A stretch of DNA of 64,000 nt, from positions 186,001 through 250,000 of the forward strand of contig NZ_CP086113.1 of NCBI RefSeq assembly GCF_016806835.2, in the 5' to 3' direction. Numbering within the stretch: the stretch's first letter is position 1; each line of letters begins with the position of its first letter. The notes beneath the pieces were generated by a model. The model was given only the letters and a program-made list of their open reading frames with translations. It was not told the origin of the DNA and did not search any database. A program made the translations under genes and the position numbers. This document shows positions 51,742-61,428 of the stretch, piece after piece. Source of the stretch: Skermanella rosea. GTDB taxonomy: Bacteria > Pseudomonadota > Alphaproteobacteria > Azospirillales > Azospirillaceae.

Positions 51742-52285
51742 GGATCATCCCGATCTGTTCGATCAGGTGAAGCAGCACGAATCAATCAAGCTGGGACCGG
51801 ATGTGATCGTTGAGCCTCCCCCGGCCGGTGAGGTCGAAGATACAACACGAGCCAGACGCGCCGTGAAAATCGACTTTGCCACGCGTGAGGCTCGGAACCG
51901 TGAGCTTGGTCGGGCGGGTGAAGAATGGGCCTTGGAGATCCTTCGCGAAGGCCTCCGAGAGGCAGGACGATTCGATTTGGCAGACAAGGTACGCTGGGTG
52001 TCGGATGAGCTAGGTGATGGCCTGGGTTATGACATTGAGGCATATGATCCTGACGGTCAGCCGCTCTACGTCGAAGTGAAAACCACCAACGGGCCGATCT
52101 CTGCACCATTCCTCATATCGGCCAACGAGGTGAGGGCTTCCAATGAAATCGGGAACCAGTATAGCATTTACCGGATTTTCGATTTTGCTGGAGAGCCGCG
52201 TGCTTACGTACTTCGTGGCCCGGTCGAAATTACATGTCGCTTGGTGCCGCAGGTCTATAGAGCAATGCCTTCAGCCGCTGAATGA
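51742..52285 (+). pseudogene. DUF3883 domain protein, N-terminus lost at the ISAs1 end
   Basis: The frame is open from the IS end (EDHPDLFDQVKQHESIKLG) to the stop at 52285. The DUF3883 domain begins at RARRAVKIDFATREARNREL and has the PD-(D/E)xK-like core: VRWVSDELGDGLGYDIEAYD, LYVEVKTTNGPISAPFLISA, YRIFDFAGEPRAYVLRGPV. This domain is usually the C-terminus of larger helicase, kinase-like or nuclease proteins, often in defence loci. The missing upstream part is not found on the other side of the IS, so a deletion accompanied the event. GC is lower than in the transfer genes. Confidence 0.75.
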
Positions 52286-52323
52286 GTTGCGACCATGAAG
52301 GTGGCAATGAAAGCTGAGTCTCA

Positions 52324-53336
52324 GAGTCTGTTTGTAGGCGTCAGGCGCCGATTTCCTGGGGCACAAGGCGCACTAGGCGGCGGGAGAGGATGGAGATGAA
52401 GGCGATTTCGATGAAGGCGACGAGATGCCCCTCGGTCCGCTCGAAAATGGTGTTCAACCGGCGATAGCGGCTAATCCAGCCCAAAGAGCGCTCGACGACC
52501 CACCGAATACCCTCCGGAATGAAGGTTCCGCCATGACCGCCGACGCTGGGTTGGAGGGTAATGCCGTGTGCCTCGCCGGCCTTGGACAACCGCTCGCCCC
52601 GATAGCTGAGATCGCCTGGAGCGGTCCCCTTGAAGCCGCGGCCGGCAAGCTGATGCAGCACCGGGACGATGCCCTTGCTGTCATGCTTGTTGGCCGGTGA
52701 GAGGTTGATCGCCAGCGGGAAGCCATACTTATCGACCGCGAGATGGATCTGATGCCCTTGATCTTCTTGCCGCCGTCGAAACCGCGCCCAAAGCAAGTCG
52801 GTGCCGAATGACAGGACCGGCTGTCGATGATGACGGCACTGGGTACGAGTTTGTCGCCGCAGGCCTGCCGCCAGGCCAGGATCAGTCGGTTGAGCAGGCG
52901 CCGCCACAGGCCGAGCCGGGTCCAGCGGGCGAACAGGGTGTAGAGCGTACCGAACGGGATGTCGCAGAATTGGCCGATGGCACGCCACTGCAGACCGCAG
53001 AAGCAGACGCACCAGATCGCCATGATGGCCTTGCGCAGCGCTGCTCCGGTCAACGGCGACTTGGGCCCGGAACGGGTCGACCGGGTGCCATCCATCGCCA
53101 TGGCCGCGAGTTCCGCCAGCACCGCGTCGACGAAGGCATCGACATCGGAGAACGCATCCCAGGAAGCCGGGGAAGTCTTGGCGGGTCTGACGGCGGTGCC
53201 CATATACGGCTGGTCCGATGACTGTTGGCGACGGCCGAAGTCATAGCCCGCCGCCGTCCCGCGCGTCAGCCCTCATTCACCTCAAAGTAGCATCCCGGTC
53301 AGCACCGGCCGGCACGTCCCGCCTGCGAACAGACTC
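52324..53336 (-). mobile_element. IS5-family (ISL2/IS1031-like) element
   Basis: Ends are GAGTCTGTTTG (52324-52334) and CGAACAGACTC (53326-53336), ten of eleven positions complementary. TCA occurs directly outside each end, fitting the TNA target duplication of this group. Confidence 0.7.
52341..53203 (-). pseudogene. IS5-family transposase with a single-base deletion
   Basis: The first frame runs MGTAVRPAKTSPASWDAFSD, ALRKAIMAIWCVCFCGLQWR, VIIDSRSCHSAPTCFGRGFD (first Asp) to GGKKIKG. The sense then moves to the second frame: HQIHLAVDKYGFPLAINLSP, GDLSYRGERLSKAG and IRWVVERSLGWISRYRRLNT (catalytic Glu). One missing base near 52750 explains the shift. Confidence 0.85.
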
Positions 53337-53617
53337 TCAACCGAATGCTCGACCTCGGACCCCGTCCCCACCGCTTGAAGAACACCGAACCAGGAGAGAA
53401 ATCCGTGCTCTTCGGCCCCCGTGCACCACAGCATCATCATTTCAGAAATCGATCAGCCTTAAATCTCACATCATCCCATTGCTCAGATTGATCTCGTCCT
53501 CACCTCAACACCCTCTGTTTTTCGGAACAGCAGGCCTCTGACGAACCCCCCTGTCTCATTTCCGGGAACCAGCTCATCCGTGAGCGGGCGGTCCTACGAT
53601 ATGAGAGGAGCGGGGTA

Positions 53618-54316
53618 TTACCACGACCTGCACAGGTCCTCGTCGATGCCGCTGCGGCCGGCGGCCCGGATCAAGTGGTAGCGCATGTGGTAGACCGCAC
53701 CCTCGGCGTCGTGCCGCTCCAGCGCGGCCACGATGCTCTCGTGCTCGGCCACCGGTTCGTACAATCGGTCGCGAGCCGTCAGCGGCGCCCGGTGGCTTTC
53801 CAGGATCATCGCCGAAAAGCTCTGGTACATGTCGGTGAAGACCCGGTTTCCCGCCGCCGTCACGATCGCCGTGTGGAAGTGCAGGTCGGTCCGGGCAACG
53901 CCCTCCAATTGACCCTCCTCGAAGCAGGTGCGCATCTCCCCGATCGTCCTGCGCAGTTCATCGACTTCCGATTGGGTGATCCGCGGCGCGGCGAGACCCG
54001 CCGTATAGGCTTCGACGTGAAGACGGACCTGGAACACGTCCTCCTTCGGGATGCGGTTGCCGAAGCGCCAGCCGGGTTGCGAGCCTTCGGCGCAGACGAC
54101 GGCGCCGCGTCCCGGCTCGATCCGGATCGAGCCCAGCGTTTCCAGGACGCTCATGGCTTCGCGGAGCGACGCCCGGCTGATGCTGAAGCGGACGGCGAGG
54201 TCCCGCTGCGAGGGCAGCTTTTCCCCCGGCTTGATCTCGCCGGACTGGATCATGTCCTGGATGCGCCACACGATGGTCTGCGGAACCGGCGCTCGCGCCC
54301 CGTTGAGTGGAGTCAT
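53618..54316 (-). CDS. FadR-type GntR-family regulator
   Basis: 232 residues from ATG 54316; GTG 54340 is also possible, and the ORF is open to 54532. The winged HTH (PQTIVWRIQDMIQSGEIKPG, EKLPSQRDLAVRFSISRASL, REAMSVLETLGSI) is followed by the helical FCD effector domain with the metal-binding His pattern (RTDLHFHTAIVTAAGN, EHESIVAALERHDAEGAVYH). It is divergent from the AllA-like gene; a palindrome lies between. It probably represses the catabolic cluster until the substrate or a product binds. Confidence 0.9.
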   Translation of the reverse strand: MTPLNGARAPVPQTIVWRIQDMIQSGEIKPGEKLPSQRDLAVRFSISRASLREAMSVLETLGSIRIEPGRGAVVCAEGSQPGWRFGNRIPKEDVFQVRLHVEAYTAGLAAPRITQSEVDELRRTIGEMRTCFEEGQLEGVARTDLHFHTAIVTAAGNRVFTDMYQSFSAMILESHRAPLTARDRLYEPVAEHESIVAALERHDAEGAVYHMRYHLIRAAGRSGIDEDLCRSW

Positions 54317-54590
54317 TCCTTCACCGAGCTTGCCTTTCACCGAGCCTGCTATTCCTGATTCCCGTAAAGGGAGAAAGCCATATCGCAAAGCGCGGAACCG
54401 GTACAAGGTTTCTGGACCGGCCGCGTTGATTGGTCTGACCGGTCCGATCTCATGCCGTTCCGCTCGTTTGCCACGATACCGCCTAGAAAATGGACCGCAA
54501 GCGCTATTTACTTGAGCATACTGCAGAAACATTAAGCATGGTGCAGATTTTTATTGCGCCGCATACCGGCATATGATGATGCTATGTGGT

Positions 54591-54602
54591 CTTACCGGTA
54601 AG
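54591..54602. promoter_or_regulatory. Palindrome CTTACCGGTAAG, likely GntR operator
   Basis: Perfect 12-bp symmetry, extended imperfectly on both sides (GGT...GCA), 19 bp before the AllA-like start. Such sites are typical for FadR-type regulators. Confidence 0.6.
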
Positions 54603-54621
54603 GCAAAAGGCCGATTCCGAT

Positions 54622-55137
54622 ATGTTCCAAGATTTCACGACCCGGACTGGCCAGGTTCGGACGGTTACCGCCGAGGCATTCGATCCGTTCGGTGATCTGC
54701 CGGAGGGTCCGGCGGAAACGGGCCGGATCGATCTCGCGACTACATTCAGCAATCTGCGCCCGCAGGCACGGATAAACGTGGCGCTCGTCCGCTGCGACGC
54801 CGTCCCGGCGGAACTGCGGGTATCCGAGATGGAGTGTCATCCGTTCTCGGCCCAAGCGTTCATTCCGCTGGACGCCCGCGACTACATCGTCGTCGTCGCC
54901 CACGATGACGGCACCGGCAAGCCGGACCCGTCGACGCTGACCGCGTTCCGCGTCAGCCATTCGATCGGCATCAGCTATCATGTCGGCGTCTGGCACATCG
55001 GCATGGGGTCGTTCGGGGACTCCGCAACCTCCGTCCTGCTGATCCCCGAGGACGGCACTCCGGACGATTGCCGTTTCCCCGCCGTCGAGCCTTTCGATGT
55101 GGTGGTTTCCCCGGAAACCGCCTCGGGTCCGTCTTGA
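54622..55137 (+). CDS. Ureidoglycolate lyase (AllA)-like protein
   Basis: 171 residues from ATG 54622; an upstream in-frame start at 54586 is in the palindrome region. AllA-like cupin features: VTAEAFDPFGDL near the start, ECHPFSAQAFIPLDARDYIV, then SYHVGVWHIGMG. AllA cleaves ureidoglycolate to glyoxylate and urea; homologues outside purine pathways may act on other ureido acids. It begins the plus-strand cluster and lies 67 bp before the transporter genes. Confidence 0.75.
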   Translation: MFQDFTTRTGQVRTVTAEAFDPFGDLPEGPAETGRIDLATTFSNLRPQARINVALVRCDAVPAELRVSEMECHPFSAQAFIPLDARDYIVVVAHDDGTGKPDPSTLTAFRVSHSIGISYHVGVWHIGMGSFGDSATSVLLIPEDGTPDDCRFPAVEPFDVVVSPETASGPS

Positions 55138-55204
55138 GCGATCGTTCACCGGGCCGCGGCTGGCGCGCCCCGCACCACCACCGAATGACTATAGGGGGAG
55201 CTTC

Positions 55205-56836
55205 ATGAAAAATCTCGGCACCATGTTTGAGTGGCACCCGTCCGCCAAGCTTCTGTCCGGCCTGCTGTTCTCGGCGTCACTGGCGCTCGCGTCGGCGCCC
55301 GCCGCCACCCCCGCCCAGGCGCAGGACGCCAAGTCCACGCTGGTCGTCGCCGGTCCCCGGACGCCGGAATCGCTGGACCAGGAGTATCCGCCGACCGAGG
55401 CGGTCCACGAACTGCGCCGCAATGTCTACGAGCGCCTGCTGGCCTATGCGCCCAAGAAGGGCGAGGACGGCGTCACCTACGAGGATTTCGGCAAGATCGT
55501 CGGCGCCCTGGCGGAGAGCTGGGAGGTCGGGCCGGACATGAAGTCCATCACCTTCCACCTGCGCAAGGGCGTGAAGAGCGCCGCCGGGAACGAGCTGAAC
55601 GCCGACGCCGTGATGTGGTCGTTCGAACGGGGCTGGAACCTCAAGGCGAACTTCCACTGGTACATGACCCAGATCCTTAAGATCACGTCGTTCGAGAGCG
55701 CTTTCTCGAAGGTCGACGACTATACCGTCAAGGTCAGCATTCCCAATTCCTCGCCGCTGATCGAGCGTTTGTGGATCAACAGCGACCTGGGCATGCTGGA
55801 TGCGGTCGAGATCAGGAAGCACGTCACGGCCGACGATCCGTGGGCGCAGCGCTGGCTCGCCACCAACAGCGCGTCCTTCGGCCCTTATCGGGTGACCAAG
55901 TATTCGCCCGGCCAGGAGATCGTCTACGAAGCCAACCCCGACTACTACCGCGGCGCGCCGAAGCTGAAGAGGGTGATCTTCCGCGAGATGCCGACTTCGG
56001 CCAACCGGGTCGCGGCGCTCCAGGCCGGCTCCGTCGACGTCGCCGAATACCTGCTGCCGCGCGAGCTGGCGCTGCTGGAGAAGATGCCGAACGTCAAGGT
56101 CAACAAGGTGTTCGGTAACTACATCCACCGTGTCGAGATGAACAACGACACGCCGCCCTTCAACGACGTCCGGGTGCGGCAGGCGCTCAACTACCTGGTC
56201 CCGCGCGACGACATCCTGAAGGCGGTCTATTTCAACACGGCGCGGCCGACCAGGAGCCCGATTTCCGAGATCTATCCCGGCTTCACCGACCAGTATTTCA
56301 CCTATACCACCGATGTCGAGAAGGCCAAGAGCCTGCTCGCCGAGGCGGGCTTCCCCGACGGCTTCAAAACCGAGCTGGGTTATCGCACCGGCGACCAGCT
56401 CGAAGAGGAGATGGCCGTCATCCTGAAGTCGGCCTTCGCCAGGGCGGGCGTGGACATCACCCTGTCCAAGCTGCCGGCTTCGACCCTGGTCGAGCGCTAC
56501 AGCAAGGGCACGATCCCCATGTACTTCTTCCGCGACATGGCGATCGTTCCCGACGCCGCCTACGTCGCGAACCTGTGGCTCAACAGCGCCTCGCTGATCA
56601 ACTATTCGCACTTCAAGAGCGACGAGGTCGACAAGCTGATCGACCAGGCCCTGATCAGCACCGACGAGCCCAAGCGCCTCGAAGGCATGAAGCGGGTCCA
56701 GCAGATCACGGTGGAGAACGCGCCCTGGGTCTTCCTGGTCAATCCCGGCTATCAGGTCGCGACGCGGTCCAACCTGGGCGGCTATTCCTGGTACACGCCC
56801 AACGGCAACGCCTGGTTCGACTGGACCAAGAACTGA
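55205..56836 (+). CDS. ABC transporter substrate-binding protein (SBP_bac_5, peptide/opine class)
   Basis: 543 residues. Start ATG 55205 with AGGGGGAG upstream. The signal peptide is near residues 15-38 (LSGLLFSASLALASAPAATP). Cluster C motifs: LDQEYPPTEAVHELRRNVYE, TFHLRKGVKSAAGNELNADA, FGPYRVTKYSPGQEIVYEAN, VRVRQALNYLVPRDD-like NDVRVRQALNYLVPRDDILK. It captures the substrate in the periplasm for the permeases that follow. Ligand not predictable; this class also takes opines and sugar-linked amides. Confidence 0.9.
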   Translation: MKNLGTMFEWHPSAKLLSGLLFSASLALASAPAATPAQAQDAKSTLVVAGPRTPESLDQEYPPTEAVHELRRNVYERLLAYAPKKGEDGVTYEDFGKIVGALAESWEVGPDMKSITFHLRKGVKSAAGNELNADAVMWSFERGWNLKANFHWYMTQILKITSFESAFSKVDDYTVKVSIPNSSPLIERLWINSDLGMLDAVEIRKHVTADDPWAQRWLATNSASFGPYRVTKYSPGQEIVYEANPDYYRGAPKLKRVIFREMPTSANRVAALQAGSVDVAEYLLPRELALLEKMPNVKVNKVFGNYIHRVEMNNDTPPFNDVRVRQALNYLVPRDDILKAVYFNTARPTRSPISEIYPGFTDQYFTYTTDVEKAKSLLAEAGFPDGFKTELGYRTGDQLEEEMAVILKSAFARAGVDITLSKLPASTLVERYSKGTIPMYFFRDMAIVPDAAYVANLWLNSASLINYSHFKSDEVDKLIDQALISTDEPKRLEGMKRVQQITVENAPWVFLVNPGYQVATRSNLGGYSWYTPNGNAWFDWTKN

Positions 56837-56911
56837 GCACGGCACACTGATACCGACCCGGCGGAGGCTTGGACCCAGCCTTCGCCTCCCCGCATCCGAG
56901 TTGGCGAACCA

Positions 56912-57952
56912 ATGAACCTTCAAGGCTTCTGGCGTGGCCTGCCGCGTCCCTTGCGCATCGTCGCCACCCGTCTGCCGCTGATCGTGCCGCAGATGTTCGG
57001 CGTGATGCTCGTGACCTTCCTGCTGGTGCGGATGCTGCCGGGTGATCCGGCCCTGCTGATGCTGGGCAACACGGCCACGCCGGACAGCATTGCGGCGCTG
57101 CGCGAACGGCTCGGCCTGGACCGCAGCATCTGGGAGCAATTCATCGCCTACATGGGCAATGTTCTGCACGGTGACCTCGGCGTTTCCCTGTTCACCTCCA
57201 ATCCGGTGACGGTCGACCTGATGGAGCGGGCTCCGGCAACTCTGGAACTCATCACATATGCGATGATCCTTACCGTCATCGTCGGCGTGACGCTCGCCGT
57301 CCTGTCGGTCGTCCACCGCGGCGGAATCGTCGACCGGTTCTCGCAGGTCTACGGCCTCGCGGCGGGGGCCATTCCGGATTTCTGGGTCGGGCTGCTGCTG
57401 ATCTTCTTCCTGTTCTACCTCGCCGGCGCCGTGCCGGCTCCGTTCGGGAGGATCGACGCGATGGTCTCCGCGCCGCCGGGCGTCACCGGCTTCTACACGA
57501 TCGACAGCCTGATCGCGGGCGACTGGACCGCTTTCCAGTCCTCCGCCGGGCGGCTGCTGCTGCCGGTCCTGACGCTGACCATCGTCAATGCCGGCGCGCT
57601 GATGAAGATGACCAAGACCAGCTTCAACGACATCTGGCGAAGCGACTTCATCCGGCACCAGCGGGCGAGCGGCCTGTCCCAGCGCGCCATCGTCCGCAGC
57701 GCCCTGCGCAACAGCCTGCCGCCGGTGATCACCCTGGTCGGTTTCCTGTTCGGCTTCCTTCTCGGCGCCGCCGTGCTGGTCGAGACCATCTTCGCCTGGG
57801 GCGGGCTGGGGCAGTACGCGGTCCAGGCCGTGATCAACAGCGACTATCCGGCGCTCCAGGGCTTCGTGCTGGTCGCGGCCGGCTTCATCCTGATCGTCTA
57901 TCTCGTCGTAGACATCCTCTACGAGCTGGCCGACCCGCGGATCAAGGTGTGA
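56912..57952 (+). CDS. ABC permease, DppB type
   Basis: 346 residues. N-terminal helix VPQMFGVMLVTFLLVRMLPG with the DppB mark PGDPA, then six membrane segments. The EAA-type ATPase contact reads HQRASGLSQRAIVRSALRNS and LPPVITLVGFLFGFLLGAAV. Coupled by position to the DppC-type gene 14 bp downstream. Confidence 0.92.
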   Translation: MNLQGFWRGLPRPLRIVATRLPLIVPQMFGVMLVTFLLVRMLPGDPALLMLGNTATPDSIAALRERLGLDRSIWEQFIAYMGNVLHGDLGVSLFTSNPVTVDLMERAPATLELITYAMILTVIVGVTLAVLSVVHRGGIVDRFSQVYGLAAGAIPDFWVGLLLIFFLFYLAGAVPAPFGRIDAMVSAPPGVTGFYTIDSLIAGDWTAFQSSAGRLLLPVLTLTIVNAGALMKMTKTSFNDIWRSDFIRHQRASGLSQRAIVRSALRNSLPPVITLVGFLFGFLLGAAVLVETIFAWGGLGQYAVQAVINSDYPALQGFVLVAAGFILIVYLVVDILYELADPRIKV

Positions 57953-57966
57953 GGAGAACATCCGCC

Positions 57967-58815
57967 ATGGCTTCCCTCCGCAGCCTTCTCCCCTATCTCA
58001 GGCGCCACCCGGCGGCCCTGGCCGGACTGGTCCTGCTGACCCTGCAGGTCGCCGCCATCGTGTTCGCGCCGGTGCTGTCGACCCACTCGCCGGTCGAGGC
58101 CGACCCGCTCAGTTCGCTCCAGCCGCCGTCGCTGGAACACTGGTTCGGTACCGACGTGTCCGGCATGGACATCTATTCGCGGATCATCCACGCGACGCGG
58201 ATCAACCTGCTGATCAGCATCTCGGCGGTGGCGCTGGCCTTCGTCCTGGGCGTGCCGATGGGCCTGCTGATCGGCTACTACCGGGGAATCGTCAGCTCGC
58301 TGATGATGCGCCTGTTCGACTTCATCCAGTCCTTTCCGGTGTTCGTGCTGGGGATGGCGCTGGTCTCGGTGATGGGGCAGGAGATCTGGAACGTCGCGAT
58401 CGTCCTGGCCGTGCTGTTCACCCCGATGTTCGCCCGGCTGATCCGGGCCGAGGTGCTGTCGCTCCGCGAGCGGCCTTTTATCAGCGCTGCGCGGTGCAGC
58501 GGCGCCACCGACTTCTCGATCATGTTCCAGCATATCCTGCCGAACGCGCTGACCCCGGCCATCGTCCAGGTGTCGATCAGCATCGGCATGGCGATCCTGC
58601 TGACCGCCGGCCTGTCCTTCATCGGCGCCGGGGTGAGGATGCCGACGCCGGAATGGGGCCTGATGGTCTCCAGCGGCGCTCAGCAGATGATCCTGGGCGT
58701 CTGGTGGGTGTCGCTGTTCCCCGGCCTCGCGATCGTGCTTTCCGTCCTGTGCTTCGCCCTGCTGGGCGACGCGGTGAAGGACCTATCGGACCCGACGACG
58801 AGGACCCGCCAATGA
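57967..58815 (+). CDS. ABC permease, DppC type
   Basis: 282 residues from ATG 57967. Begins with a short cytoplasmic part and LAGLVLLTLQVAAIVFAPVL; then HWFGTDVSGMDIYSRIIHAT and the EAA loop SLRERPFISAARCSGATDFS. The stop overlaps the ATPase start (ATGA). Confidence 0.92.
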   Translation: MASLRSLLPYLRRHPAALAGLVLLTLQVAAIVFAPVLSTHSPVEADPLSSLQPPSLEHWFGTDVSGMDIYSRIIHATRINLLISISAVALAFVLGVPMGLLIGYYRGIVSSLMMRLFDFIQSFPVFVLGMALVSVMGQEIWNVAIVLAVLFTPMFARLIRAEVLSLRERPFISAARCSGATDFSIMFQHILPNALTPAIVQVSISIGMAILLTAGLSFIGAGVRMPTPEWGLMVSSGAQQMILGVWWVSLFPGLAIVLSVLCFALLGDAVKDLSDPTTRTRQ

Positions 58816-60464
58816 CCGCCCCCGATTCCAGCGTCCTCCTGGACGTCGAAAAGCTGAGGGTCGCGTTCGGCGACCGGACGGTCCTGAGCGATGTCAGCTT
58901 CACCCTGCGGCGCGACGAGGTGCTCGGCATCGTCGGCGAGACCGGGGCCGGCAAGTCCGTCCTCGCGCGGGCCCTGATCGACCTGCTGCCCGAGGGCGGC
59001 CGGATCGCGGGCGGTGACGTGCGCCTGTCCGGCCGGTCCGTGCCGTCCATGACGCCGCGGGAGAAGCGCGAGCTTCGCGGCGGCCGGATCGCCCTGATCG
59101 GCACCAACGCCAAGGCGCTGCTCGACCCGGTCGAGAAGGTCGGCGCCCAGGTCGCCCGCGTCCTTCGCGCGCACAAGGGCGGCAGCCGCCGGGACGCCTG
59201 GAAGGCGGCGGTCGACCTGTTCGCCAGGGTCGGCATCGTCGATCCGGAACGCCGCGCCCACGCCTATCCGCACGAGCTTTCGGGCGGCATGGCGCAGCGC
59301 GTCGTCATCGCCATGGCGATGATTGCGGAACCGCAGATCGTGCTGGCCGACGACGCGACGCTCGGTCTCGACGCCACGATCCAGGTCCAGGTGCTCGACC
59401 TGCTGGTCAAGCGGTGCCGCGACCTCGGCCTCGGCGCCGTGATCATCACCCACGACCTCGGTGTGGTCGCCAACTACTGCGACCGCATCGCCATCATGCG
59501 CGACGGCCGGATCGTCGAGCTGAAGCCGGCCGGCCGCTTCCTGGAGAAGCCGGAGGCGCAGTACAGCGCCGTGCTGCTCGACGCGGCGCGGGTCCGGCCC
59601 ACTCCGATGGGGGCGTTCGGCACCGCCGCCTCCGCACCGCCAAAGCCGCTGCTCGAGGTCGAGAAGCTGGAGAAGTCCTTCCCCGTCGGCAACGGCAAGC
59701 TCGTCCGGGCGGTGGACGGAATCTCCTTCTCGGTCGCGGCGGGGGAGACGCTGGCCCTGGTCGGCGAGAGCGGCTCCGGCAAGACGACGGCCGGACAGTG
59801 CCTGGTCCGCCTGCTCGACTCCGACGGCGGGCGCATCCTGTTCGACGGAACCGACACCACGACCCTGTCGGAGCGCGGGTTCCGGCCGCTCCGCCGGCGC
59901 ATCCAGATGGTGTTCCAGGAACCCTACGTGGCCCTCAACCCGCGCTGGCCGGTGGAGGACCTGATCGCGGAGCCGCTCGGCCTCAGCCCCGGCATGGACC
60001 GGGCCGCCCGCGCCAGGCGGGTGCGCGAGCTGCTCGACATGGTGCGCCTGCCCGCGTCGCTGGCGGCGGCGTATCCGCACCAGTTGACGGCCGGCGAGCA
60101 GAAGCGGATCGGCATCGCGCGCGCGCTTGCCACCGGTCCCGACTTCGTCGTGTTCGACGAGCCGACGACGGCGCTGGACATCCGGGTCCGCGCCCAGATC
60201 ATCGACCTCGTGCGCGACCTCCAGCGGGACATGGGCCTGTCGGCGCTCTTCATCACCCACGACCTCAACTCCGTCCGGTCGCTGGCCCACTACGTCGCCG
60301 TGATGCGCAACGGCAAGATCGTCGAGCACGGCGAGACGGAGACGATCTTCGCCCGCCCGGCCGAGGACTACACCAAAGCCCTGCTGGCGGCCGAACTTCC
60401 GATCGAACAGAGCGAGGCGCAGCGCACCCGCGCGTTGAGTCGCCACGCGATGGCTCAGGCATGA
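58812..60464 (+). CDS. Fused ABC ATPase (DppD-DppF in one chain)
   Basis: 550 residues with two nucleotide-binding domains. NBD1: Walker A GETGAGKS (42-49), signature HELSGGMAQRVVIAMAM, Walker B IVLADDATLGLD. NBD2: Walker A GESGSGKTT (318-326), Q-loop MVFQEPYVALNPRW, signature HQLTAGEQKRIGIARAL, Walker B FVVFDEPTTALD. NBD1 has Asp-Ala (DDAT) where most have DEPT, so its catalytic Glu is replaced; NBD2 is canonical, and the transporter may hydrolyse ATP mainly at one site (inference). Confidence 0.92.
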   Translation: MTAPDSSVLLDVEKLRVAFGDRTVLSDVSFTLRRDEVLGIVGETGAGKSVLARALIDLLPEGGRIAGGDVRLSGRSVPSMTPREKRELRGGRIALIGTNAKALLDPVEKVGAQVARVLRAHKGGSRRDAWKAAVDLFARVGIVDPERRAHAYPHELSGGMAQRVVIAMAMIAEPQIVLADDATLGLDATIQVQVLDLLVKRCRDLGLGAVIITHDLGVVANYCDRIAIMRDGRIVELKPAGRFLEKPEAQYSAVLLDAARVRPTPMGAFGTAASAPPKPLLEVEKLEKSFPVGNGKLVRAVDGISFSVAAGETLALVGESGSGKTTAGQCLVRLLDSDGGRILFDGTDTTTLSERGFRPLRRRIQMVFQEPYVALNPRWPVEDLIAEPLGLSPGMDRAARARRVRELLDMVRLPASLAAAYPHQLTAGEQKRIGIARALATGPDFVVFDEPTTALDIRVRAQIIDLVRDLQRDMGLSALFITHDLNSVRSLAHYVAVMRNGKIVEHGETETIFARPAEDYTKALLAAELPIEQSEAQRTRALSRHAMAQA

Positions 60465-60493
60465 GGGGCTCAGGCATAAGGAACAAGTACGAC

Positions 60494-61411
60494 ATGAGCG
60501 ACGAGTCCACGATCCTGGTCACCGGCGCCGCCGGCCTGATCGGCAACGCCGTCCGTATCCTTCTCGAAGGCCGGGGCAGCCGCGTCCTGCCGGTCGACCG
60601 CGTGTCCGCAACTTCCGACGGGCTGCCGGTCACGGTCTGCGACGTCGGCGACGTGCACCGCCTGCACGCCCTCGCGGTCGAGAACCGCATCACCGGCATC
60701 GTCCATTGCGGCGCCCATTCCGGCCCCATGGTGGCGCGCGACAACCCGCATTCCATGGTCCAGGTCAACATCGTCGGCACCGCCAACGTGCTGGAGATCG
60801 CGCGCATCCACGGCGCCCGCTTCGTGTTCTGCTCCTCCACCAGCGCCTACGGCGACACGCCGGAGGGCCCGGTACCGGAGGACGTGCCGATGAACCCCGG
60901 CAGCGTCTACGGCGCCAGCAAGGTCGCGGGCGAGCAGCTCGTCTCCACTTACACGAAGCAGTACGGAGTCGACGGCGTCAGCCTGCGGCTGTCCTGGGTC
61001 TACGGGCCGCGCCGGACGACCGACTGCGTCGTACGGACCATGATCACGGACGCGCTCGCCGGCCGTCCGACCCGCATCCCGTTCGGGCGCGACTTCCACC
61101 GCCAGTTCATCCATGTGGAGGACGCGGCCCGGGCGCTGGTCATGGCGCTCGACACGCCGGACCTCCCGCGCCGGACCTACAACGTCACCGGCGGCAGCTA
61201 CCTGACCCTGGCCGAGATCGGCGAGGTCGTCCGCGGCATCCTGCCGGATGCCGACATCGAGCTGGGGGAGGGCGCCGATCCCGTGGACGATGTGCAGCGC
61301 CGCTTCGACATCTCCGCCGTCGAGCGCGATCTCGGCTTCCGGCCGGACATGACATTCGAACAGGGCGTGCGCGCCTATGCGGACTGGCTCCACGGCCGGG
61401 CAACCGCCTGA
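60494..61411 (+). CDS. NAD-dependent sugar epimerase/dehydratase (extended SDR)
   Basis: 305 residues. ATG 60494 with AGGAAC upstream; an in-frame ATG at 60461 overlaps the previous stop. TGAAGLIG at 10-17 binds NAD. The catalytic triad is S115 (CSSTSAYGD), Y139 and K143 (SVYGASKVAG). RRTTDCVVRTMITDALAGRP and FHRQFIHVEDAARALVMALD place it among nucleotide-sugar or sugar-acid epimerases, including uronate/tetronate-type enzymes. Its presence suggests the imported compound has a sugar-like or hydroxy-acid part. Confidence 0.88.
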   Translation: MSDESTILVTGAAGLIGNAVRILLEGRGSRVLPVDRVSATSDGLPVTVCDVGDVHRLHALAVENRITGIVHCGAHSGPMVARDNPHSMVQVNIVGTANVLEIARIHGARFVFCSSTSAYGDTPEGPVPEDVPMNPGSVYGASKVAGEQLVSTYTKQYGVDGVSLRLSWVYGPRRTTDCVVRTMITDALAGRPTRIPFGRDFHRQFIHVEDAARALVMALDTPDLPRRTYNVTGGSYLTLAEIGEVVRGILPDADIELGEGADPVDDVQRRFDISAVERDLGFRPDMTFEQGVRAYADWLHGRATA

Positions 61412-61428
61412 ACAGGAGGAAAAGGGAC

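Noticed and set aside
55277-57961. An 894-codon minus-strand frame opposite the ABC transporter genes
   Set aside because: Same cause: the plus-strand binding protein and permease are clear, and the reverse frame has no motif.
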